Below are positions 1-7,114 of a stretch of 46,944 nt of DNA, piece by piece. The stretch is from DASWRT01 sp036403035 (GTDB taxonomy: Bacteria > Pseudomonadota > Alphaproteobacteria > ATCC43930 > CGMCC-115725). A program made the translations under genes and the position numbers. Where the stretch lies: positions 1 to 46,944 of the forward strand of contig DASWRT010000086.1 in the NCBI GenBank assembly GCA_036403035.1, written 5' to 3'. A model generated the notes under the pieces. It was given only the letters and a program-made list of their open reading frames with translations. It did not search any database and was not told where the DNA came from. Positions within the stretch are counted from its first letter, which is position 1. The number at the start of each line of letters is the position of its first letter.

Positions 1-1
1 C

Positions 2-1888
2 GACTTCTCCGCCTTCCCGACCGTGCTGCTGATCGCGACCATGCTGCGATTGGCGCTCAATCTTGCCTCGACGCGGCTCATCCTGAGCCACGGCCACGAG
101 GGGACGAAGGCCGCCGGACACGTCATCGAAGCGTTCGGCAATTTCGTGATGGGCGGCAACTTCATCATCGGAGTGATCGTCTTCATCATCCTGGTGGTGG
201 TGAACTTCGTCGTCATCACCAAGGGCTCCGGCCGCATCGCCGAGGTCGCCGCGCGCTTCAGCCTGGACAGCATGCCGGGCAAGCAGATGGCGATCGACGC
301 CGACCTCTCGGCGGGGCTGATCGACGAGGCGGCGGCCCGCAAGCGCCGCGGCGAGATCGAGGCCGAAAGCAACTTCTTCGGCGCGATGGACGGCGCATCG
401 AAGTTCGTCCGCGGCGACGCCGTCGCCGGCCTGATCATCACGTTCATCAACGTGATCGCCGGCATGGTGATCGGCATCGCGCAGAAGAACCTGTCTTTCG
501 CCGAGGCGACGCAGACCTATACGCTGCTCACCGTCGGCGACGGGCTGGTCTCGCAGATCCCGGCGCTGGTCGTCTCGACCGCCGCAGGCATGCTGGTCTC
601 GAAGGGCGGCACCGCCGGCTCGACCGACAAGGCGCTGTTCGGGCAGTTGAGCGCCTACCCGGCGGCGCTCGGCCTCTGCTCGTGCCTGACGATGGCGCTG
701 GCGATCCTGCCGGGCATTCCGATGGTGCCGTTCCTCGGCCTCGCCGCGCTGACCGGGACCGCGGCGTGGAAGCTTTCGGGACGGCGCGAGGCGGAGGAGC
801 GCGAAGCCGCCGAGGCCGAGCGCACCGCCGCGGCGGCGCCGGTCGCCGAGGAGCCGATCGCCAACGCACTGACGATCGACCAGCTCCGCCTGGAGCTGGG
901 CTACGGGCTGCTGACGCTGATCAACGGCGAGCGTCCCGGCGCGGCGCGGCTCACCGACCAGATCAAGGCGCTCCGGCGGCAGCTCGCCGCCGAGATGGGC
1001 TTCGTGATGCCGTCGGTGCGCATCCAGGACAACCTTCAGCTCGGCGCCAACACCTACGTGATCCGGATCAAGGAGATCGAGGCCGGGCGCGGCGACCTGC
1101 GGCCGAACATGCTGCTGGTGATGGACCCGCGGGGCGAGCCGATCACGCTGACCGGCGAGCCGACGATCGAGCCGACCTTCGGCCTGCCGGCGCTGTGGAC
1201 CAGCGAGCAGAACCGCGAGGAGGCGACGTTCCGCGGCTACACCGTGGTCGAGCCGCAGACCGTGATCACCACGCACCTGACCGAGGTGATCAAGGACAAC
1301 ATGGCCGAGATGCTGTCCTACGCCGAGACGCAGAAGCTGATGGACGAGCTGGACAAGGCGCACCAGAAGCTGATCGCCGACCTCGTCCCGGCGCAGATCT
1401 CGGTCGGCGGCATCCAGCGCGTCCTCCAGAACCTGCTCGCCGAACGCGTCTCGATCCGCGACCTGCCGACGATCCTCGAAGGCGTCTCGGAAGCGTGCGG
1501 CTACAGCCGCAACGTCAGCGTCATCACCGAACATGTCCGCGCCCGGCTCGCCCGCCAGATCAGCGACGCCAACACCGCGCCCACCGGCTTCATCCCGCTG
1601 GTCACGCTGTCGCCGCAGTGGGAGCAGTCGTTCGCCGAGGCGATCGTCGGCCAGGGCGACGACCGGCAGCTCGCGATGGCGCCGAGCCGGCTCCAGGAGT
1701 TCATCACCGGCGTCCGCCAGACCTTCGAGCGGCTGGCGATGAACGGCGACGCGCCGGTGCTGCTGACCAGCCCGACGATCCGCCCCTATGTCCGCTCGAT
1801 CGTCGAGCGCTTTCGGCCGATGACGGTGGTGATGTCGCAGAACGAGATCCACCCGAAGGCCCGCATCAAGACGCTGGCGCAGATATGA
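2..1888 (+). CDS. flhA: Flagellar export gate protein FlhA (5' end missing)
   Basis: FlhA is the large membrane component of the flagellar type III export gate; its cytoplasmic C domain docks chaperone-substrate complexes. The open frame is already running at base 2 (DFSAFPTVLL, a conserved FlhA stretch), so the true start lies before the window. About 628 residues are present, against roughly 690-700 for the family, so some 70 N-terminal residues are missing. Visible features are hydrophobic segments in the first 230 residues, the conserved cytoplasmic loop between them (GSGRIAEVAARFSLDSMPGKQ), an acidic/Ala linker, then the soluble C domain ending in SQNEIHP...IKTLAQI. It is the first gene of a same-strand run with flhF, flhG and a fliK-like gene, separated from flhF by a 164-bp spacer that holds palindromic repeats. 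Confidence 0.97.
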   Translation, partial: DFSAFPTVLLIATMLRLALNLASTRLILSHGHEGTKAAGHVIEAFGNFVMGGNFIIGVIVFIILVVVNFVVITKGSGRIAEVAARFSLDSMPGKQMAIDADLSAGLIDEAAARKRRGEIEAESNFFGAMDGASKFVRGDAVAGLIITFINVIAGMVIGIAQKNLSFAEATQTYTLLTVGDGLVSQIPALVVSTAAGMLVSKGGTAGSTDKALFGQLSAYPAALGLCSCLTMALAILPGIPMVPFLGLAALTGTAAWKLSGRREAEEREAAEAERTAAAAPVAEEPIANALTIDQLRLELGYGLLTLINGERPGAARLTDQIKALRRQLAAEMGFVMPSVRIQDNLQLGANTYVIRIKEIEAGRGDLRPNMLLVMDPRGEPITLTGEPTIEPTFGLPALWTSEQNREEATFRGYTVVEPQTVITTHLTEVIKDNMAEMLSYAETQKLMDELDKAHQKLIADLVPAQISVGGIQRVLQNLLAERVSIRDLPTILEGVSEACGYSRNVSVITEHVRARLARQISDANTAPTGFIPLVTLSPQWEQSFAEAIVGQGDDRQLAMAPSRLQEFITGVRQTFERLAMNGDAPVLLTSPTIRPYVRSIVERFRPMTVVMSQNEIHPKARIKTLAQI

Positions 1889-1923
1889 CGGGCGGCGTTG
1901 GGGCACACATCCGGCTTGCCTCC

Positions 1924-2027
1924 CCTTCCCCCGCTCGCGGGGGAAGGCCGGGATGGGGGCATGCCGCCTGCGCGACGCCTGACAAGCCTTGCCCCCACCC
2001 CAACCCTCCCCCGCAGGCGGGGGAGGG
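1924..2027. repeat. Inverted pair of GC-rich palindromic repeats (REP/BIME-like)
   Basis: The flhA-flhF spacer holds two related units in opposite orientation. The first palindrome is 1924-1947, the second 2004-2027. Each is an 11-bp stem with a 2-nt loop, built around CCCCCGC..GCGGGGG. Outside each stem on the inner side is the same tail, read GGG(A/G)TGGGGGCA on the plus strand at 1950-1961 and as its complement at 1990-2001. The whole unit of about 38 bp is therefore duplicated head-to-head, as in REP/BIME elements. It may act as an mRNA stabiliser or weak attenuator between flhA and flhF, which is inference. Confidence 0.8.
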
Positions 2028-2052
2028 AGTTTCCGGCGCGTAGGCCGTCGCT

Positions 2053-3123
2053 ATGCGTCTTCGCCGCTTCACCGCCCGCACCGCCGCCGACGCGATGGCG
2101 CTCGTCCGCCGCGAGCTGGGGCCGGATGCCGTCATCGTCTCGACCGAGACCGCCGACAACGGCGCCGCGACGGTCACCGCGGCGCTGGAGAACGACGATG
2201 ACGGCGACCTCGCCCGCGACTTCGCCGTGGCGGCGGGCGGAGGGCTCTCCGAAGACACGCTGCCGCTCGACGCCGCGGAGTTGATTGCGGAGGCGCTGAC
2301 CGCGCACGGCACGCCGCCGCGGCTCGCGGAGAAGATCCTGATGGCCTCGCTGGAGCTGCTCGACGCGGCGAACCCGCTGCCGGCGATGGCCGGCGCCCTC
2401 GACGCCGTGTTCGGGTTCCAGCCGCTCGACGGCCGCGCCTACCTAAGCGGCGACGGGGGCGCTCGGCCGCTGATGCTGGTCGGGCCGCCGGGCGCGGGCA
2501 AGACCATCGCCGTCGCGAAGCTCGCCGCCCGCGCCGTGCTCGGGCGGCGGCGGGTCCGCGTGTTGTCGACCGACACGGTGCGCGCCGGCGGCATCGAACA
2601 GCTTGAAGCCTTCACCCGGCTGATGGCGCTGCCGCTGCACCGGATCGACGGCGAGGCGCAGCTTGCCGCGGTGCTGGCCGACGCCGCCGCGCGGTCGGCG
2701 GGTCCGGGCGACCCGGCCGCGCTGATCGACACGGCCGGCATCAACCCGTACAACGCCAGCGACCGCGGCGAATTGGCCGCCTTCATCGCCGCGGCCGACG
2801 CCGAGCCGGTGCTCGTGCTGCCGGCCGGCGGCGACCTCTACGATTCGGTCGAGCTGGCCGAGGCGTTCGCCGATCTCGGCTGCCGGCGGATGATCGTCAC
2901 CCGCGTCGACATGGTCCGGCGGCTCGGCAGCGTCCTCGCCGTCGCCGAGGCGGCGCGGCTCGGCTTCTCCGAGATCGGCATCAGCGCGAACGTCGCCGAC
3001 GGCCTCATCCCGCTGAACCCGGTGGCGCTCGCCCGGCTGCTGATGCCGGACGTCGCTGCCGTCGCGCCACCGCACGACACTCCACCGCACCGCACCACGT
3101 CGCCCGAGCGAGTTCTGCCATGA
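2053..3123 (+). CDS. flhF: Flagellar biosynthesis GTPase FlhF
   Basis: SRP-type GTPase that sets the position and number of flagella. The N terminus (MRLRRFTARTAADAMALVRR) is the usual FlhF B-domain opening. A helical N domain occupies about residues 70-130, followed by the G domain with P-loop GPPGAGKT at 144-151, the SRP-family DTVRAGGIEQLEAF box near 175, and an LIDTAG G3 motif. The G4 position reads TRVD rather than TKxD, a mild deviation also seen in other FlhF proteins. At 356 residues it is within the usual range. The ATG at 2053 has no clear Shine-Dalgarno sequence. Its stop overlaps the flhG start by 4 bp (ATGA), which implies translational coupling with its regulatory partner. Confidence 0.95.
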   Translation: MRLRRFTARTAADAMALVRRELGPDAVIVSTETADNGAATVTAALENDDDGDLARDFAVAAGGGLSEDTLPLDAAELIAEALTAHGTPPRLAEKILMASLELLDAANPLPAMAGALDAVFGFQPLDGRAYLSGDGGARPLMLVGPPGAGKTIAVAKLAARAVLGRRRVRVLSTDTVRAGGIEQLEAFTRLMALPLHRIDGEAQLAAVLADAAARSAGPGDPAALIDTAGINPYNASDRGELAAFIAAADAEPVLVLPAGGDLYDSVELAEAFADLGCRRMIVTRVDMVRRLGSVLAVAEAARLGFSEIGISANVADGLIPLNPVALARLLMPDVAAVAPPHDTPPHRTTSPERVLP

Positions 3124-3917
3124 CGACCGCCGCCGCCGCTGCCTCCGCCTCCCGTCCGATGAAGCTGCCGGGCAAGCGCAACGTGATTGCGATCGCCTCC
3201 GGCAAGGGCGGGGTCGGAAAGACCTGGTTCTCGATCACGCTGGCGCACGCCCTGGCGCAAGCCGGCAAGCGGACGCTGCTGTTCGACGGCGATCTCGGCC
3301 TTGCCAACGTCGACGTGCAGCTGGGCGTGACGCCGCGCCGCGACCTCGCCGGGGTCGTCGCCGGGCATTTCGCGCTCGGCGAGGCCGCCGCGCCCTATCC
3401 GGACGGCGGGTTCGACATCATCGCCGGGCGCTCCGGCTCGGGCAGCCTCGGCACGATCCCGCTGACCCGGCTGGTGGCGCTGCGGAGCGAGCTTCAGGCG
3501 CTGTCGCAGCAGTACGACTGGGTGGTGCTCGACCTCGGCGCCGGCCTCGAACGCCCGGTGCGGATCCTCGCCAGCCAGACCCGCGCCTGCTTCGTCGTCG
3601 CGACCGACGAGCCGACCTCGATCACCGACGCCTACGCCTTCATCAAGGTGACGGCGCGCGACGGCCTGACCGAGGACATCAGGATCGTCGTCAACATGGC
3701 GGCGAGCCCGCGCGACGGCGAGCGGACCTACGGCACGCTGCGCAAGGCGTGCCAGGAGTTCCTGAAGTTCGAGCCGCCGCTGGCCGGCATCGTCCGCCGC
3801 GACGACAAGGTGAAGGATGCGATCCGGCGGCAGACCTCGCTGCTGACGCGCCACCCGAGCAGCGACGCGGCGCGCGACGTCGAGGCGATCGCCGAGACCG
3901 TCTGCCGCCTCGATTGA
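3120..3917 (+). CDS. flhG: MinD/ParA-type flagellar number regulator FlhG (FleN)
   Basis: 265-residue MinD-like ATPase that counteracts FlhF and limits flagellar number. The deviant Walker A motif KGGVGKT is at residues 29-35 inside IAIASGKGGVGKTWFSITLA. It is followed by the switch I-like FDGDLGLANVDVQLG and a Walker B strand VVLDLGAGL. The first 20 residues are Ala/Ser-rich and poorly conserved. The start ATG lies within the flhF stop (ATGA). The next gene begins 36 bp downstream. This is the standard flhA-flhF-flhG arrangement of polar flagellar loci. Confidence 0.94.
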   Translation: MTTAAAAASASRPMKLPGKRNVIAIASGKGGVGKTWFSITLAHALAQAGKRTLLFDGDLGLANVDVQLGVTPRRDLAGVVAGHFALGEAAAPYPDGGFDIIAGRSGSGSLGTIPLTRLVALRSELQALSQQYDWVVLDLGAGLERPVRILASQTRACFVVATDEPTSITDAYAFIKVTARDGLTEDIRIVVNMAASPRDGERTYGTLRKACQEFLKFEPPLAGIVRRDDKVKDAIRRQTSLLTRHPSSDAARDVEAIAETVCRLD

Positions 3918-3953
3918 ACCGGGGCCGATAAACCAGGGCCGAACCGAGGGCGC

Positions 3954-5855
3954 ATGGACCCGCTCCTCCCGCTGCCGCTGCCGCCATTGCCGCTCGTTCC
4001 GTCCACACCGACCGGCACCGCCGCGAGCAGCACGGTGCTTGCCGCCGGGATCGCGGCGGAGGCGGAAGCCGTGCTGGCCCAGACCGTCGCGGAGGTCGCG
4101 GCCGTCGTCGCGACCGGCGAGAGCGTCACCGTGCCCGCGACGCTGCTGGCCCCGCCGCCCGCGCCCGCCGCCGCCGGCGACGCGGCCACCGCCGTCACAA
4201 CGACCGCTGCGGCGATCGCGGCCGGACTGCCGCCGGGGACACGGGCGATGCTGCGGCTGATCGCGGTGACGCCGCCGGACGACGGTTCCGGCGGGGCCGC
4301 GGTCGAGATCGCGCTCGCGCCCACGCCCTCCGGCGCCCCGCCGGGCAGCGACGCCGCCACCGCAGCCGGAGCACAGACCCTGCCGGACGAAAGCGGCGGC
4401 GAGCCGGAAACGGTCGGCATCGTCGCCGTGCCGCCGGGCGATGCGGGGAGCAACACGCCATCCGCGGCAGCGACGGTCATCGCCTCGCCGCTCGGCTCCT
4501 GGGCGCTCGCACGGAAGCTGGCGCTGCCGGCCGACACCCTTGTCCGCTTCGCGCTGCTCCTGCCGCCGCCGGACGCCGGTAGCGCCGGCCCAGTGACGGA
4601 AGCAGCCGGCGACGCCGCGCCGCTCGCCGCTACGCTGCTCGCCCTGCCCAACGCCGATACACCCCGGAACGACGGCGCGGTTCCGCCGGTCGCGCTATGG
4701 CCGGGGATGCGGGCGATGCTGCGGCTGCTGGCGGTGACGCCGCCCGGCGGCAGTGAGGAGATCAGGCTTGCGTCGGCCGACGCGGCGCCGCCATCGGCGG
4801 CCGGCATCGAGATCACGACCGCCGGCACCATCGCCGCTGCACCCGATACCGGCGCGCGAGCAGCGACAGCCGGCACGGCAATCGCCTCGCCGCTGGGCAC
4901 CTGGGCGTTGGCAAGGCCGCTCGCCCTGCCGGCCGACACCCTGGTCCGTTTCGCCCTGTTGCTGCCCCAGGCAACGACGCAGCCCGCCAGCGCAGCAGCA
5001 GCTCCGGCATCGCCGACTGCTTCCCCGCTTGCCGACCTCGTGCAGGCAGCGCTGGCGCTACTCGACAGAGAAGCGACAACCGAAGCCGGCGGGACATCAG
5101 CCATGCCGGCGGAAATCCGCGGCGCCTTCGCCTCGCCGCGCTCCGGGGTGCAACTCGCCGCCGCAATGGCGTTGGGCGCTGCCACAATCGCCGTGCACGC
5201 CGCCGCCGACCGACCGGATGGAGACGGCGCCAGGATCGAGCCGCCGTCGCCGGTCGCCGCCCTGGCCCGGATCGCGGCGGCAGGCGGGCGGGACGACCTT
5301 GCAGCGGCGCTGGCGAAGATGGCCCTGCCCTCGCCGTCAGCGGTCCTGCCTGAGAGCGCCGCAGCTTCCCGTACCGCCATGCCGGCGAGGTGGATCGAGA
5401 TTGCGCTGCCGGTGCTCGACGATACGGGGAGCGGCGGCATCTCCGCTCAGGCCGGCACGCCGCCGATGCCGCCGGTCATGCTGCTGCTGGAGAACCCGCC
5501 TCGCCCCTACGGCGAGCGCGAGAGCGGCGCCGAGGGAGACGATGGCGCCGACGACGGAGGCGAGCGCGGCGGGCGCCGCTTCGCCGTGACGCTGGAGCTG
5601 AGCCGGCTGGGGCCGGTGCAGCTCGACGGCGCGGTACGGCGGGGCGAGCCGAGCGGCGCAAGCGGCGCCGGGCGGCGTCACCTCGCGCTGACCGTGCGGA
5701 CCGGCGTTGCGCTGCCGCCCGCGCTGCGGACTGGCCTCGCCGAGACCTTCACCGCCGCGCTCGACGCGGCCGGCTTCACCGGCGCCCTCGCCTTTGCCCC
5801 GCTGCGCCGTGCCGGCGGCAGCACGGCCCGCCGTCCGGTCGACCTCCGAGCCTAG
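3954..5855 (+). CDS. Ala/Pro-rich FliK-like flagellar hook-length control protein
   Basis: 633-residue protein in the flagellar run. FliK is secreted and measures hook length; its C domain switches export specificity. The first 500 residues are low-complexity Ala/Pro/Thr sequence with an internal duplication (residues about 94-206 and 250-341). Residues about 540-630 look like a FliK C domain: FAVTLELSRLGPVQLDG, then LALTVRTGVALPPALR and a terminal Leu/Phe-rich strand-helix segment. A long disordered N region with a compact C domain is the FliK layout, and the position behind flhG fits. The N region has no recognisable orthologous sequence, so the name rests on the C domain and the neighbours. 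Start ATG 3954 has GAGGG 3-4 nt upstream, which is close spacing. Confidence 0.75.
   Translation: MDPLLPLPLPPLPLVPSTPTGTAASSTVLAAGIAAEAEAVLAQTVAEVAAVVATGESVTVPATLLAPPPAPAAAGDAATAVTTTAAAIAAGLPPGTRAMLRLIAVTPPDDGSGGAAVEIALAPTPSGAPPGSDAATAAGAQTLPDESGGEPETVGIVAVPPGDAGSNTPSAAATVIASPLGSWALARKLALPADTLVRFALLLPPPDAGSAGPVTEAAGDAAPLAATLLALPNADTPRNDGAVPPVALWPGMRAMLRLLAVTPPGGSEEIRLASADAAPPSAAGIEITTAGTIAAAPDTGARAATAGTAIASPLGTWALARPLALPADTLVRFALLLPQATTQPASAAAAPASPTASPLADLVQAALALLDREATTEAGGTSAMPAEIRGAFASPRSGVQLAAAMALGAATIAVHAAADRPDGDGARIEPPSPVAALARIAAAGGRDDLAAALAKMALPSPSAVLPESAAASRTAMPARWIEIALPVLDDTGSGGISAQAGTPPMPPVMLLLENPPRPYGERESGAEGDDGADDGGERGGRRFAVTLELSRLGPVQLDGAVRRGEPSGASGAGRRHLALTVRTGVALPPALRTGLAETFTAALDAAGFTGALAFAPLRRAGGSTARRPVDLRA
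4233..4975 (+). repeat. Internal duplication in the fliK-like gene
   Basis: Two blocks recur in the same order. The first encodes RAMLRLIAVTPP (from base 4233) and RAMLRLLAVTPP (from 4701). The second encodes ASPLGSWALARKLALPAD (from 4479) and ASPLGTWALARPLALPAD (from 4881), each continuing TLVRFALLLP. The first blocks are 468 bp apart and the second 402 bp, so the copies have since changed length. Both nucleotide and protein similarity are obvious by eye, indicating a fairly recent duplication of about 110 codons. Confidence 0.85.
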
Positions 5856-5865
5856 GGCTTTGGGC

Positions 5866-6005
5866 AAAATAGAAGCTCCCCCTTTACCGCAGAGGGTGCG
5901 GAGAAGGCGCGGAGGCTCGCAGAGCAATCGGCTGCGCGCCTGCGGCGCATGAGGAATCATCCCTCCGCAGATCTCCGCAGTTCTCTACGTACTCCCCGGT
6001 GAAAA
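5866..6005. repeat. Intergenic palindromic repeat, copy 1
   Basis: The space between the fliK-like stop and the small minus-strand gene holds short CGCAGAG/TGCGGAG/CGCGGAG units (5888-5925), a palindromic GC core, then inverted CTCCGCAG units (5963-5985). The 16-nt core at 5933-5948 is the exact reverse complement of 24790-24805, where a second element with similar flanks lies. No coding potential is seen here. The element resembles the interspersed intergenic palindromes common in alphaproteobacteria. Confidence 0.7.
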
Positions 6006-6076
6006 ACCGTTCCCTCACGAGCCCCTGCCGCGGAGATCGGCCACGTCAGGACGGGACGAGAGCGGAACCGATACGC

Positions 6077-6256
6077 TCAGCCGGCGCCGCTCTCCAGCCA
6101 TGCCTTGACCTGCTCGACCGGGTGCGGGACGCGGATCACGGCCGTTCCGAGATGCAGCTTCGTCCCATCGCCCTCCCGCTCGATCCAGGAGACAAGCAGC
6201 GGATTGACGTGGATCTTCCGGTTGTGATCGAGATCCTCAAGCTCGATGTAGCGCAC
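6077..6256 (-). CDS. Small FlbD-like flagellar-locus protein (59 aa)
   Basis: A 59-codon minus-strand gene starting GTG at 6256 and ending TGA at 6077-6079. A strong Shine-Dalgarno GGAGGG sits 6 nt before the GTG, and no other in-frame start lies nearby upstream. The product begins MRYIELEDLDHNRKIHVNPL and continues with LLVSWIEREGDGTKLHLG, then AVIRVPHPVEQVKAWL. The pattern (Ile-x-Leu, N(P)xLI, short acidic turn, beta strand ending in LG, then a C-terminal Val/Leu helix) matches the small FlbD/SwrD family found in flagellar operons, which supports flagellar function or swarming torque. The family match is by pattern, not by search. It lies next to the fliK-like gene on the opposite strand. 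An alternative is an unrelated small beta-rich protein. Confidence 0.7.
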   Translation of the reverse strand: MRYIELEDLDHNRKIHVNPLLVSWIEREGDGTKLHLGTAVIRVPHPVEQVKAWLESGAG

Positions 6257-6328
6257 GCCGTCCCTCCGTGACTGTGCCGTCGAACCGACCGACGGAAAAC
6301 AGTCTGCCGCGCACCGGTAAAGATTCGT

Positions 6329-6347
6329 GAAGCCCCACGGGTGCTTC
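6329..6347 (-). terminator. Weak hairpin downstream of tetR
   Basis: GAAGC...GCTTC with a 9-nt, partly pairing centre (CCC/GGG) lies 94 bp past the tetR stop. On the plus strand it is followed by a T-rich run. It could be a weak terminator; the rest of 6257-6440 shows nothing recognisable. Confidence 0.25.
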
Positions 6348-6440
6348 TATTTCTTCTCAGCCCCTATGCGGTGATCCGCAGCATGTCCCTCCAGGCGCGA
6401 GGCGACAGCGAGGAGGGGGAAGCGGCGGCAGCTACCGGCA

Positions 6441-7031
6441 TCAACCGGTCGCGTCCGGCGCCAACGGCTCCGTCAGATAGCGCTGGACGGTCGGGCCGAG
6501 GACCGCGACGGCGGTCTCCGGCTCCATCTCCATAACGGCCGGAAGAGCGAGGATGTACCGGCAGAGCGCAAACCCGAGCAGCTGGGAGGCGATCAGTCCG
6601 GCCCGGCGTTCCGCTTCGCCGGCCGGCGCGACACGGGAAACCGCCGGCAGAACCTGCTGCGAGAAGATCTCCCGGCTTCGGGCGGCGGCCGTGGCGTTGG
6701 TCGCGGCGGCGCGCAGAAGGATGCGCAACGCGTTGTCGGCGGGATCGCCTTCCCACCGCGTCAGGAAGTGCCGGACCAGCGCCGCGCCCAGCGCCTCGCG
6801 GGGAACGGCCGAGAGGTCGGGGATGCGCAGATCGAACGTGGCCGCCTCGGCGAACAGGCCCTCCTTGCTGCCGAAGTAGCGGATGACGAGAGCCGGGTCG
6901 GCTTTCGCCGCCGCGGCGACCGCGCGGATGGTGGTCGGCTCGTATCCCTCCTCGGCGAAAAGGCGGCGGGCCGCCGCGAGGATGCGTGACTTGGTATCAT
7001 GCGAGCGGCGCTGCGGGCTGGCTGGCGGCAT
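6441..7031 (-). CDS. TetR/AcrR family transcriptional repressor
   Basis: 196-residue DNA-binding repressor, probably of the divergent monooxygenase gene. Residues about 12-58 form the TetR helix-turn-helix (TKSRILAAARRLFAEEGYEP, then TIRAVAAAAK, then a variant of the YYHFxSKExL box, IRYFGSKEGLF). The rest is a helical ligand-binding region with a conserved FL.GFALCRYIL stretch in the last third. Start ATG 7031 was chosen because the 16 codons before it would run through the operator. A candidate -10 (CATAAT, complement of 7039-7044) sits so close that the transcript may be nearly leaderless. Two palindromes lie between it and the monooxygenase, so auto-repression is likely. The inducer is unknown. 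Confidence 0.9.
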   Translation of the reverse strand: MPPASPQRRSHDTKSRILAAARRLFAEEGYEPTTIRAVAAAAKADPALVIRYFGSKEGLFAEAATFDLRIPDLSAVPREALGAALVRHFLTRWEGDPADNALRILLRAAATNATAAARSREIFSQQVLPAVSRVAPAGEAERRAGLIASQLLGFALCRYILALPAVMEMEPETAVAVLGPTVQRYLTEPLAPDATG

Positions 7032-7042
7032 CGCCACGATTA

Positions 7043-7060
7043 TGTCAACGCCCGTTGACA
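7043..7060. promoter_or_regulatory. TetR operator 1 (palindrome)
   Basis: TGTCAACGCCCGTTGACA: 8-bp perfect arms around a 2-bp centre, 12 bp before the tetR start. It overlaps a TTGACA hexamer on each strand, so a bound repressor would block both promoters. Confidence 0.75.
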
Positions 7061-7080
7061 AATCCAACCCGCACGCCAAA

Positions 7081-7098
7081 TGTCAACAAGCGTTGACT
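7081..7098. promoter_or_regulatory. TetR operator 2 (palindrome)
   Basis: TGTCAACAAGCGTTGACT repeats the operator 1 pattern (core GTCAAC-N4-GTTGAC) with its centre 38 bp away. It ends 16 bp before the monooxygenase ATG. Two sites with the same core in one 80-bp spacer strongly support a TetR target. Confidence 0.72.
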
Positions 7099-7114
7099 TG
7101 CGGGAGTGCGGATC

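Noticed and set aside
1924..2027. CRISPR array
   Set aside because: Only two inverted palindromes, no regular spacers and no cas genes in the window.
3728..5440. 570-codon open frame antisense to the fliK-like gene
   Set aside because: Ser/Ala/Gly-rich translation without motifs or ribosome site; it mirrors the low-complexity GC-rich gene on the other strand.
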